Shown here: positions 19,996 to 31,427 of the stretch, piece by piece
Position numbering within the stretch: position 1 is the stretch's first letter
Layout: every line of letters starts with the position of its first letter
NCBI GenBank assembly: GCA_021307315.1
Contig: JAJSPD010000059.1
Coordinates: 1-64,000 of the forward strand
Length of the DNA: 64,000 bases
Direction of reading: 5' to 3'
DNA from: Bisporella sp. PMI_857
Lineage: Eukaryota > Ascomycota > Leotiomycetes > Helotiales > Helotiaceae
Made by a program: the position numbers and the translations under genes
Notes under the pieces: model-generated
What the model was told of the DNA's origin: nothing
The model's input: the letters and a program-made list of their open reading frames with translations, nothing else
Database searches by the model: none

Positions 19996-20978
19996 CTATC
20001 TACTCAAAGGCAGATGCACGAGGCTTGGTGCCTCAGTGTGGTCATCCAATAGCCTCTTAAGATAGAAAACCAGATCCTCGTATCTCGGTCCGTACTTCAC
20101 CCGTAGTAACGGCTGGTAGTTCACGCTATCATCATCCCGAATAAGTAAACAGTGCCGATGTAGGAGATTCTTGTGTCGCTCGCTAGCCCATCTCAGGAGA
20201 GCGTCGAAATTTGGATCTTCTAGCCCTGAGCCGCATCCAACAAATAGAATAGTTTTATACTGTAAGAATTTTTTGAGCATATGCTGTACCACGCCTGAAT
20301 GCTTTACTTCGTAGTAGTCTGTTGTGTCCAGGACGACTTCGTGTGCGTCAAGATAGCTCCCATGAATATGGAAGGCTCCTTTAAGATCTCCACGTTGAAA
20401 CATTAAAACATCATCCTGGTTCGATCGGCCAATGCGTTGTATCCCACAGTGTTTCTCGAGGACATCGTCGTAATTTGTCGTGAGCAGAGTTGCCCCTTTT
20501 TCGTGCAACGCTTTAAGCACGTTGATAAGTGCAGGATGTCTGATTTCTTGACTTAGACTTCCAAACACCGACTCTAACCATGTAGGGAATTGACCATGCT
20601 GCTTCATTTGACTGCTCACGATATTTGCAGCGTCAAGTAGTCCTTCAACTTCTGGATCCTTAAGTGCATCATATGCCCTCTTTGTCCGTCGATTAAATGT
20701 GTCCACGTAGCCTTCACTAACTAGATAGTCCAGACCGTTTCGCAACAAGCCCGTCCATGTGATGAGAGAGAGAGGGTTCCCAGATATATCTGCGGTCACA
20801 TTAAGTGTAACTCCCGCACCAATTATAATCGCGAGTCGATTGTTCTTTAGGTCGTCGCGTAGTCGTGCAAGGATTTGCTCTTGGCGTTGAGCAACCTCCG
20901 TGGTAACTTCATCCTGTATCTACTGTTTTTAGTCCCGGTTCCCCTAGAGAGTTACGTTGTACGTACCGGAGGATTCAT
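19996..20978 (-). CDS. SIR2-like domain protein (SIR2_2 type), 309 aa
   Basis: Exons 20978-20967 (MNPP) and 20913-19996, with a 53-nt intron (GTACGT, ACTAA branch, ACAG). The model is in phase and supplies an ATG. The Rossmann-type start is RLAIIIGAGVTLNV (residues 30-43). LLTTNYDDVLEKHC carries Asn151 and FHIHGS carries His188, the residue pair that NAD-cleaving SIR2 relatives use. ILFVGCGSGLEDPNF (226-240) is the conserved C-terminal SIR2-like block. In bacterial defence systems such as Thoeris and SIR2-STAND, this fold depletes NAD to kill infected cells. Whether this fungal protein cleaves NAD is inference. It lies 503 bases downstream of the large NLR on the same strand, suggesting, not proving, a functional pair. 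Confidence 0.85.
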
Positions 20979-21481
20979 CGCAAGGTTTGATCGTGGAAGC
21001 AATGGGCCTGAAATTCGGGTTTAGCGGGGATAAGGCTGTCGCCAATGTAATGGCTATAATGGCTATGGGGGGCTAAATCAAATGTACGACGTCTATCAGG
21101 CTTCAAGATCAGAGACATTAAGGTGTTGGGTTGATTTCTCACAGAGCGAGCTTGGTTCTGTACTTCGTAGTAGGAGGTCATCACAACGAGTCTTTAGAAA
21201 CGATGGGGCTTCAGCTCTTCCTACGGGCGCTAAACGCACAGACCACTGATCGAGCAGATATGTCCACTCAGTGTTACTAAAATCAGAGGAATCAAATGAA
21301 TTCGCCTAATTGCTGGCCCCTGTCGCTGTTTCCGCACTGCCGATCTGCCACTGATCTGTGCACCCTGGTCGATGTATGAAGAGCCAATTCACGGGTTCCA
21401 ATACACTTACTTACCACCTCGTAGGTTTATAATTTGGCTTGGTCTTTACAATGCCACTCGTCTGATCGCCAACCCCTTTAT

Positions 21482-24400
21482 TTACATCAACGGATCCTCC
21501 CAGCCATCGTCATGGTTCTCGCCTTTATCCATATCTTCGTATTGCTCCTTAATTCTATCTGTCATGTACTCTTCATTCCAACTCTCATCTACAAATGTGA
21601 AGCCCTTGAAATTTGCTTGCATGGTAGGAGATAGTGGCTCAGATGCTAGCGCTGCAGCTCTCGCGTTAAGTGACGAGGAGCCGTCATTGGCAAGAGCATC
21701 CATGAACTCCGGATCAAAGTTAGATGCATCGATTTCTGACATGAGCTTTGGTTTGAATGGGGGCGGGATTTGCTTTTTAGCTAGAGCAACCCAATCAATG
21801 TCATTAAAAAATGGATGATCTTTGAGTTCCTCCGCGTCACGAGCAACACCTAGCCGATGTTTCGGATTTCGGTTTAGTAGACCTTTCACAAAATTTCGTC
21901 CTTCGGTACTAAGTGCGTCCCGTGGAAATCGAACTTTGCTAAAAGCAATGTTTTTATACATTTGTTGAGTATCTTCGGCATAAAATGGGCTCCAACCACA
22001 GCACATCTCGAATACTATAACTCCTAGCGACCAGAAGTCAACTACTTTAGTGTACTTTTGCTCATCTAACAAGACCTCCGGTGCCAAATACTCGACATCG
22101 CCACAAAACGTATTAGTTGTTGCGTTTTCAGTCAGGGTAGCTTTCGATAAACCAAAATCACACAGAGCGATATGTCCGTTAGCATCTAGGAGGATATGTT
22201 CTGGCTTCAAATCTCGGTAAATTATATCGTGGCTGTGCAAGTGTTGCAGGGCCAGAATGAGTTCTGCGATATAAAACTTTGCTCGCATCTCGTTAAATCT
22301 ACCCTCTTTCTGAAGGTGCCAAAAAAGCTCTCCTCCAGACATGTAGTCTGCGATGAGGTACAGATCTGTTAGTGTTTGGAATGAGAACTTGAGTCCCACA
22401 ATGAACGGTGAATCCGCTATCGCTCTTCTGGCAAGAATATTTTGCTCTCCGACCGTATGAGCGGCCTCCTGAACAATAACCTTCTTCGGAAGTACTTTCA
22501 TGGCATATATTCGCTTAGTGCCTTTCTTTCGTACCTGGTAGACCTGCCCGGAAGTTCCTTTTCCAATCAACTTTAAAATCTGGAAATCGTTAGGCCCATA
22601 ATGCTTCTTTTCTGTTGCCTGAAAGGCAGTTTCTACGTAAATCTCGCCTAGCGCATTCTCGTCGTTACTGTATCCTTTTAATGGGTACCATCCACGAACG
22701 GAAGTGTCACCGACCTCCAGGAGTATTGGTTCTAAGCTGACACGACCGATAAATTCTTGGTTGGTCGTACCACGATCGTAAATCGAAATATCTAACAACG
22801 AGTCAGACCTAACAACATCACTGCATAGATTGTTAGCCCAAGGCCGAAGCCAACTCCTGACTCAAGTCTTACAAAACTGCCTCTATGTCCCATTTGGGGC
22901 GGGTCATTAACTTGTTCACAGCCCCCAACTTGACGGTTCGATAATCGCCCAGGCTGGCCACACTGCCATTACTGCTCTGTCGACTTCGCAAGGTCATCGC
23001 AAATGGTGACCTCCCGTTATCACTTCCGGATCTTCCAATTGGGATGCCAGCAATTGGGCTTTCCCTCCCATCCTCTCCTGTGCCATCCTCATATCCCACC
23101 TTCGAAACCAACTCATTCTTTTGAAAGACTGCGACGATATAAGGCTCTCTACATTTTCGCAAGCCTCTTGCTTCCACGATCTTGATGTTCAAGAGTCCCT
23201 TCGGTGCTAAAATGGGAGTTGAAGGGAGTTCTGTTTTTTGGTAAGTGGTGATTAAAGTGACTGCTTCCTTAAATCCACTTTCCGAAGCGATCTGGATGGG
23301 CATTTTGAGCTGGCGGTTTTCAGCGAAAGAATTTGCTCCAGCATTAAGAAGAACTTTGCAAATATCCAGGTTTGGCTGGCTACGTTCGCATGCGAAGTGT
23401 AGAGGAGTATCGCCGAATTCATCCTTGGCATTGACATTCGCGCCGCAGTCTAGCAGTTCTTTTACCATATCTTGATCAGATTGCCAAACAGCAAGATGGA
23501 GGGGGGTTTGTCCGAATATGTCGGCAGCATTGATGACACTTGCTGTGAACGAGGGCAAAGAAGATGAGGCCGCCTTAGATTTTACGTTACCCCAGAAGAC
23601 GCGCAGCAAACCTATATCTGAGGTCGCAGCTATGTGGTGAATGGGCGTCCTTCTCTTTCGGTTGCGAGAACTTACATCCCCCCCATAATCTAAAAGGAGA
23701 ATCATAGCTTCTCTGTTGCACCCGTTTGCTGCTGCAATGAGAGGAGTCCCGTATTCGCCGCCTTGAACGTTGCAATCGTCGCCTAAATCCAAGAGACATT
23801 GAATCCAAGTCTTCAGATTGCGTTCAGCGGCGAAATATAGTAGGGTCGTCTCTATAGAGACGTTCTCTTGGAGGGAGAGTAAGCGCTTCCAAATGCCTTT
23901 ATTGCGAAGTCGTTCGATAATCTTTATTGGGTCAGCCCTCTCTTTTTCGGCAAGGGAGGCGTGGACAAAGATCATGTTGGAAGCATATGACAGAAGTGCT
24001 GGAAAATCCTCAAGGACCTGTGATTGGCCAGCCACAGACTGAGCGACACTGGCCAAGGCAACCGCATCTTCCAGAGCTTCCGGGGGAGCTGCTATGACCG
24101 GATCATTCAGAAACTCTCGTAATGCAAATAAGGTGTCCTCCTCAATACCGTCATGGGTTTTCGTAGAGATTCCGCGTGTTGTTACTGTAGTTGCTGCTGC
24201 TGCTGCTCGCAGTGCCGATCTCACAGAATGGTTTGAATGAACGGATGGAACGTAATCCGATGCTGAAGTACCAAAACTTGTTACACTCAGAGGTCTTTTG
24301 TGTACTCCACGATGCTTTTCCGTTTGGGGTCGCGATTCCATGAAGTAAGATGAGAGTGGGGGGGAAGCCGACCCTTTGGACCCTGCATTCATTCGTGCTT

Positions 24401-27341
24401 GAACTAATGCATCGAGTTCACTAATACTAATGTAATCAAGGCAGGTGTTCAGGATGGACAGATGCCCTTCCCCTATAAAATGGGGTCCAATATTTGGATC
24501 CAGAAATGAGAAGCCATTATGGTGAAGGAAAAATTCACGAACGGACTCGTGTATGAACTGTACAACTCTGTTCTCACCATGATCCGCATCTTGGGATCCA
24601 GCACCCGCCGAAATAGAATCCCATTCATCGTGGGCATGAGCTGACAGGCCTTGGTCTTGTTGGGTCTTTACCTCAACCAGGCCCCTGGATATGCTTCGAA
24701 TCTGCCACTCGAGCTGTTGGTCATTCTCGGTATAGTCTTCAGATCCTCGCCACTCACTTAATGAACTAGGAGCTCTACCTTCAATAAATGCGAGGACGTG
24801 ACGCCACTCACGAAGCCTCAGGGTCCTTCTAGCAAGGAGAGCCCATTGGAAGAACAGGGTCGTTGTGTGCGATTCTTGTGAGTTTGTCCCTTCCAGGATT
24901 TGGGCGAATAGTTCTTCAAGCGCCTGTGGTACTTGGCGAATGCGATTTTCTAGGTGCTTAATGTTTTTGCCCTTATCTCGATCTTTGAGCAGAATGTTCA
25001 CCACGAGTACAAGCCAGAGAAATACTCCAGAAGATCTCTCGAGAATTTCGAGGACCAAATGAGCCCATTGACCGTCACTGCTGATATCACCAGCAGCGAA
25101 TCTCTGCTCTACATAGCGTATCATATCTGGCCCGTTGAAATCTTCCACGATGATTTCAGGGCAGAGGCGGATCGTGATGGTCGGGTACTGTCTGCTTGAT
25201 AGGCAAATATCGAGTTCCAATCCATCTTTATAAGCGGATGTTGTTACGTTACGGAAAAAGTAGGCGAGGTCTCTCATGCCTTCTCCCGTGCATTCATCGA
25301 GTGCGTCAATGAAAATTACGGTTCGTCGCGCTCCAGGCTGCATGAAAATTGAATGAAAAAAGGACTTGAGCGCTCCGACGTGCCATATAACACATTTGCT
25401 TTGATCCTTGTCCATGCACCGATAAAGGACCAAGAACCTACGAAAGGCGTCCCGGGATTGGGGCAATAGCTGGTACAGCAAAGACCGAAAGAGACCAAGA
25501 GGACTTCGTTCTAGCTCCCCCCCACACGCATTGAAGAAGAAGCAAGCCGTGAGGAAGTTTCCCTCTGACTTTTGCTGTTCAACGTGCCGAAAGGCTTCTT
25601 TCATTAGGGTTGATTTGCCTGATCCCGGTTTTCCCTTGATCCATAGCAGGCCGTGGTGATTTTCCAGGTTTTCACGAGCGCGCCATGCTCTGTATGTTGG
25701 GGCTTGTAGTAACCACAAGCATGTCTCTTCCAAAGGCATATCGATGGTTTGTTGCCGGGTTTCTATTCCTTGAAAGAAAAGAGACTGGAGGCAGGCTTAT
25801 GTCAAAAGTGGACATTAGCCTAGCAAAAAACCAAACAGTGGAAATATTTGTTACCTTTTTCGATAGATGTGGGCTCTCTTTTACCACTCTCAGATCCTAT
25901 AAGTTGTTTAGCATCTCTCACTAAGTCATTGGGATAGCGTATGAAATACTATATTTGTCACTCCTCCAATTAACTGATATGGCCTGGTGATTGTTTCCTT
26001 CAAGTGAATGATAGATAATCTTTAGTTCTCCTGAAACTTTGCGGTAGTTTGGGTCACTAGCGTTGCTAAAGCGGCACATGTCCATGTGGTTTGCGTCAAG
26101 AGTTTCAGCTCGTTCCCGTGAGTCACCAAGCAGAGAAGAGAAGTCCGGGACGATCTTCAAAAATGAGAATTAGCATCGTTAGTCTCAACTATTTTGTAGC
26201 ATCCGCACCTTTTCGTTTAGCAAGCCGATCTTGACTCCGGTTACAGGAAAGCCTTCCTGAAAGGTTTTCACTTGAAATTTGTGTGATAACCACAGCCTCG
26301 AGAATGAGTCCTGGCAGCGCTCCAGCTCAGAGTTCTTCAAACCAAGAGCATCTAACATAGCAGAGTTTGTGTCCATCAGAACGGCGCTAGCTACTTTACG
26401 AGCCATTTCTCCTACGCTTGCCAAGTCCTTGCTACCACGATGCGGCGTTCCCAGGAATACAACTGCAGTGGTTGACTCAACGATATTCAGGAGGTCCTTT
26501 TCTGCGGACATGTATGAGCGCGCCAGCATCTGTATCGAGAAGAATTAGAACTCCTGCATTATTTCCTTTCTTGTACACAACTCACATCCTTAACTATAAT
26601 ACCTCCTAATGAGTGTGCAACAAATACAAGTGGACGATTGAGATCCCTGTTTCGCTGCAAGGCAAAAAGGAGATCTTTGCTGTGTGAAAAAATACCATTC
26701 TGGTTCACAGCAGCAGTCATATACTTAGTGATCTTGGTGTCATACCCCCAGGTCAAGATTCGGGCTCTAGGACAATCGGTTGGAAGTAGGTCTGCAGGCC
26801 AGAAACTAAATGACGCATGAAAGACGTTATCCTTTTCTACTGGTCGTTGGTCTTTACCAAGAGAAACATTCTCTAAGGTGGCTCCACTTTGCGATGTGCC
26901 TACGGACTCCTTTAGATGCTGTGGTATGAGGCGTCGAAGGATTTTCTTGGAGCGCTGCTTGTTAGGCCGAGGATTTGGCAGTCTTGGGCTTAGATCAGGA
27001 GCCTTTTCATCCTTCTTGCAAGCCCAGGTCTTGTATGGATGGCCCTGCAGACCGTGGACAAAGACAATACTAAGAGTCTATGTAAGCTATTCGATTCGAT
27101 ATGCTGTAGAATATGATACCAGCGCATCTACGAGTACAAAGCTGAGCTAGATCATGTGACTAGTGGTGGCATAGGATAGGCGGGGGAATGTCGAAGCTAA
27201 ACGGATCAATAGAATTGATAGTATACTAGCCTGCCCAGGGGACAACTTTAGAAAATTTTATGCTTACTCAACGATCGCATCAGCATTCTCGGGCTCATAG
27301 AGGACCGTGATCTCGGTGTCAAATATTGAATGTTCTGCCAT
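21482..27341 (-). CDS. NLR fused to a Sch9-like kinase: alpha/beta hydrolase-NACHT-ankyrin-C2-AGC kinase, about 1795 aa
   Basis: Seven exons: 27341-27268, 27069-26586, 26529-26209, 26154-25950, 25896-25855, 25795-22873, 22820-21482. They total 5388 nt with phase kept at every junction; five introns are 52-59 nt and the first is 198 nt. Residues 1-320: SesB-like hydrolase with FVHGLQGHPYKTW, nucleophile Ser178 (VAHSLGG) and His316 (ANHMDMCRF). NACHT: Walker A GKPGSGKST (430-438), Walker B TVIFIDALDE (534-543). About 1025-1230: ankyrin repeats (GQTPLHLAVWQSDQDMVKEL). From 1239: C2 domain starting GLLNIKIVEARGL. From 1429: AGC kinase with Lys1458, Glu1475, YRDLKPEH, DFG at 1571 and hydrophobic motif FKGFTF. 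The ANK-to-C2 link lies inside one exon, so the fusion is not a merging error; intron 22872-22821 falls within the C2 domain. Relatives of C2-kinase are Sch9 (TORC1 target). Likely an immune or allorecognition receptor with an integrated kinase. Confidence 0.88.
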
Positions 27342-27936
27342 CCCGATAAGGCGAGGTGGGCAATTAAATGGTCCTTCGGATGATGCGTACCGCTAGCCGC
27401 AACATATAACTACGAATCTGCCGCAAAATAAGCAATAGCGCAGATGAAAAGAGTGCTTGAGCCCGATTCTGTGACGAGCTGAAAGGGCTGCGTTGACACT
27501 AGCCACGTGAGGCCACTTTTTTCTTGGCGTTGTATAAATGCACCTTAATCATTAGTTTTTTCATTTTACAAAATGGTTCGTACTGCACATAGAATAAATC
27601 CGACATTGTGGTAGCAATTCAAGTATTTAATAGACATCCAAATTAGCTATTGCCAAAACAACGCAAATCATAATTATCAAGACCCTCGGTTGTTCCAGGG
27701 CCGTATGACCCAGGACGGGACTTCCTAGGCCAGAATACCCAGCAGGGTGGTAATACCCCAACCCGAACTCTGGGATAAGAGTTTCCTTGCCAGAATCAAC
27801 CACTGTGCAAAGTGAATTACTCATTACCCTTAGAATCTATCTACGGAATGATAAAATAAGGGGAACCATGCCAAGAAGTGGCTAAGCAATAGTCAACCAA
27901 TAAGCGTGGCCGTTTTACGCCTGCTTAAACTGTACT
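27342..27936. other. Upstream region of the NLR-kinase gene
   Basis: No coding sequence I can support. It lies between the NLR start codon and a solo LTR and should hold the promoter; no element is recognisable by eye. Confidence 0.35.
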
Positions 27937-28123
27937 TGTAAGGTGTCGGAGTGTGGCATGAATCAACTCCTATTGATACGAAGGCTAATCTCTACTTTTT
28001 CTACTACGTTCGAACATCCTACTTATACCTTTCATGCCCCTGCGACCCCTTACGTAGCGAAACCTATAGCTTTTACCGAACCCCCTTATTATCCGGCGCC
28101 TAACCTTGTACATCTACAGATAT
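27937..28123 (-). repeat. Solo LTR (family A), inverted and degraded
   Basis: The plus strand starts TGTAAGGTGTCGGAGTGTGG, the reverse complement of the end of the LTR at 3067-3269 (CACACTACTCCAGCACCTTACA). The rest matches in order, with CCCCTGCGACCCCTTACGT and TTTTACCGAACC. The other end is eroded, so the boundary at 28123 is approximate and no target duplication is seen. Confidence 0.75.
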
Positions 28124-28793
28124 AGTGGGCAATACTGGTGTAATACAAGAGAATCTAAAGCTAAATCAGAAAGAGGAACTCGAGGAGGGCGGACTTTATA
28201 TCTATGGGGGCTCCGGGAGATCGGCTATACTAGTCACGTGTTCTTCAGGACGGAACGTAAGAGCACTATCCAACAGTACGGTGCTCGAAAAGCCATTGAG
28301 CTGAGGGATAGACAAGCCGAAAAAGCCCGAAAGCCCGAAAGGGCCAAAAAGAAAAACGGAAAGTTCGAAAGGGATGAATAAGCCAAACCGTCGACGATAT
28401 CATTTTTAGGAGGTAACCCGCTTAGGAAACGCAATGAGTTTCCAATTCGTGTCTTTAATTTGAAGCAAATTTTAGAAAGATCAGTTGTAGATCTGACGCG
28501 AAACATTTTACCTTGATTGGATCCGCTCATGAATGCTTTAGAATGAGCAGTTCAAAGTGATTACTCTTTCTAGAGCTCATCAGTCTGTCAGTTCGACAGC
28601 TTGTTTTGGCAATTGGTTATCTGGTCATTATCAGAATTGGGCAAAACGCTGGACAGAGGGGTACGTCGCGTGCCCGTACTCTTTCTCCGCCTCCTCTTGG
28701 TGACAATCTAACCAGGTGGTGCCCGTAAATATTTGATAAATCATACCGTGAATACACGAAAGCTACTGAAGACAACTGTATCTCTTTTCACGA
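28124..28793. other. Relic sequence with a Lys/Arg-rich open frame
   Basis: A plus-strand frame around 28240-28500 reads ELRDRQAEKARKPERAKKK, then a stop, then further open sequence. Charged tails of this kind occur at the C-terminus of pogo-type transposases, but no catalytic block is present to support that. Nothing else is recognisable. Confidence 0.25.
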
Positions 28794-30469
28794 TTATTCG
28801 ATGTTAAACATCATTCCTTCCATACTAGCATACTCGCCACTCATAGCTCCAACAACATATGACGGCCCAATAAACTGGTAAGTGCGGGCAGCATTCTCAA
28901 CTAACCTCTCCCTAAGCACAATTGGCAACCTGCAACCATACAAAACACATGCAACGTCGCCACGACGCATATTCGCAGGTCCAAGCCCAATATGTCCCTC
29001 AACGGTATAAAAAAAGCAGCGATTTCTCAACCGCAAAAATAGGAACTCAAAATACTCTACGACATCCAAAAACTGCGCCAACTGCAATTCATCGTTTATG
29101 GCAGTAACAGCGTCCCATAATTGCTGGCAAGAAAATGGACAAATCTTGGTCGATTGGCTATGCATTCGATCGCCAGTAAGCATCGTGAAGAATTGTAATT
29201 CCTTCTCAGCTTGTGACAGTGCCGGATATTGCCGCTCGAGATGTCGCAGAGAAGTTCTTTTCATCTCTTCCAATGAGGCTCTGAATGCCATAAAATGTTC
29301 ATATGACTTGCCGGAAGCCATAAACTCGAATGGGCCCTGTACATGAGCTACCTTGCTAATGACAGTACCCCCAGCCTTAAGAATCGTGCCAGTGACGATT
29401 GCTTTTGAGTCACGGCGGTCTCCCGATGTGTTGTATTCCTCGGCCATCCCAACTAATGGACGTGTGATATTTGGGATCCATGACGGACTATCATTCCACC
29501 TATTATCCCGGCGCAGCTGCGAAAAGCCACATAGAATGTTGAAATTGCGATAGGCATGCAGGTAAGATCTCACCACATCATACATCAAATCCGGGAAAGA
29601 TTTCTTGTAGTCCGGTTCCAGATGCTGAAGAAATTGCTCCGGGAAGAGGCCTAGAAGTCCATAGACCTTATCCAGGCTCTGCGTCGCCTGAAGGTGCCAT
29701 GAGTCCCGTAGAATCAGCAGAACGTCACTATCGACGCTGGTAGTGAGAAGCAGCAATTTTCGTGGGATCCAAGCAGATGATTCTTGCGTTGCAAAGCCAG
29801 ATAGACGCTTCCAGGACAGGAATTCTCGAACTGCCGTGACAGACACTGACTTCAGCCCGCAGTGAAATGATACTCGACGAGCCACAGCCAGTTCTTGGAC
29901 AACCCACACACGTGTCCAATATGGGCGTGCCCACAGCTTCTCGAGGGCTTTCATGACATTGTCGGATTTGTCCCGCGGGTTGGCGTCGACCCAGCACATG
30001 CTAGACAAGTACGCCATAGCCTGGTCACTGTCATCTGCTTCCTCCCCCAGCCAGGCTACAACTTTGTCTGCAGCCTGGTAGATGCTTTTCATCTGAGCGA
30101 CCTGATGATTCCTCTCTTGAATATCACTTTGGTCGATGCAGATGGCGTCTACCCATAGGGTCCTAGAAACCTTCGAATTGCGGAGATATACCAGTGCGGC
30201 ATGCAGGCCGCTGGTGACTCCAAGGAGTCTTCCATTCACAGCAATAGGCTGGAGAAAGGTGGAATCCCCCATACATATGACAATGCTGTATATTGGGGGT
30301 TGGAGTCTAGAGACTGTGCAAATAAGCGGCACGCAAGAGGTTCTGGCATGATTCCTGGCAGCAGCTCAATCAGCCGCACTGTTCGAGTCTCATAATTGAT
30401 TGGGCATTGCTGGTAAACTGGAGCGGATGGAAATGTTGGCTTCAATAGCGGTGACGACATGCCGATCAT
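28794..30469 (-). pseudogene. HET-domain gene with a single-base frameshift
   Basis: ATG at 30469. The N-terminus YETRTVRLIELLPG and YTALSYVWG starts a HET domain. The next block, DSTFLQPIAVNGRLLGVTSG, is in another frame. The remaining 500 codons are open to 28794: RTLWVDAICIDQSDIQER, QMKSIYQAADKVVAWLGEE and PYWTRVWVVQELAVARR, then a long C-terminal region with LDKVYGLLGLFPEQF and SPSWIPN. The break is in a run of five G (plus-strand C, 30266-30270); six would restore YVWGDS. This is either a very young pseudogene or a homopolymer sequencing error. If real, only about 70 residues are made. No intron with GT-AG ends fits here. Confidence 0.85.
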
Positions 30470-30984
30470 TCGTCACATCAGTTTCATGGAACCTTAGAGG
30501 AAAGAGTGAAGATGCTGGATTCGACTTGTATTGTAAAACTGACCTCCGATTAATTTGTAGGGGTAAGAAGTGCTTCTCTAATACCATCTGAAGCTACCAT
30601 CAGCCACTAAAAGCGCCGTCGACACGGCACGGCACTTGAAGCAACAGGCACTAGAACAAACCTCGGATTCCACCATTGCTCACTGTTTCTCGATCCCGAT
30701 CCCACGCAAAAGCTTTAAATAAGCCGTGCACTGTTGAAAAGGAATCGCAACTAAATTGCGAGTCACTCTAGTCCAATATCTATGCCTTCCCAAGCATATT
30801 TTATAAACAAAGCGTACGTAGGGTGCAAAAAAGTCTGCACCCATGTCACCTTAGCGTGACACATTGTACGGAGTCACAGAAATCCGTGACTCAAGGTGCG
30901 CATTTAAAATACCTGGGGATAGGTCTTGGCGCACTGTGTGGATCGTATGATTCGCGTGTACAGCCCCAAAATGTTAACCTTAAT

Positions 30985-31285
30985 CAAGCGGGTCAGTCCG
31001 GGGAAGGCTGCCTTTAGCCAGTCAGATATCAGATATGACTAGGATGCTCGAAACAAAACTATTTCATTTTTGCCGCAAAACAAATCACCACGCTGGGACT
31101 GGCTACTCATCAAGATGTGGGTTGCTTTGCTTTTTATCTCGTTTCTTTTTCTCCCGACCGAGCCGACCGTATTTGTTTCAGATCAGCTTTGCCAACTTCC
31201 CCATCAGTCGTTGAGGCACTTCTCCGCTAGTGGATACCAAGAAGCGAACTCGCTCCGAGTGGTGAGGGGAGATGCGTTGTTAAAT
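30985..31285. repeat. Dispersed repeat, copy 1 (partner at 60630-60985)
   Basis: Shares long stretches with 60630-60985 in the same orientation, for example CGACCGAGCCGACC, CCCCATCAGTCGTTGAG and ACCAAGAAGCGAA, at roughly 80 percent by eye. Copy 2 has about 70 extra bases before the shared TCGCTCCGAG. No terminal repeats or coding capacity are clear, so the class is unknown. Confidence 0.75.
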
Positions 31286-31427
31286 ATTCCTGTTAATAGC
31301 CCAAGTTGGACTTCGCTTTCAAAGTCAAGTATTTTAGACACATTTTCCATATGATATCAACCTTTCTTTAGCAGTAGTTAATTGTTTAATTTAGTATATC
31401 TGTGTGCTCGGCCGGGCTGCGCTAAGA

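Noticed and set aside
21482..22798. A stand-alone AGC kinase gene starting near 22798
   Set aside because: The frame there starts at TTG, not ATG. A canonical 52-nt intron (22872-22821) links it in phase to the upstream C2 half.
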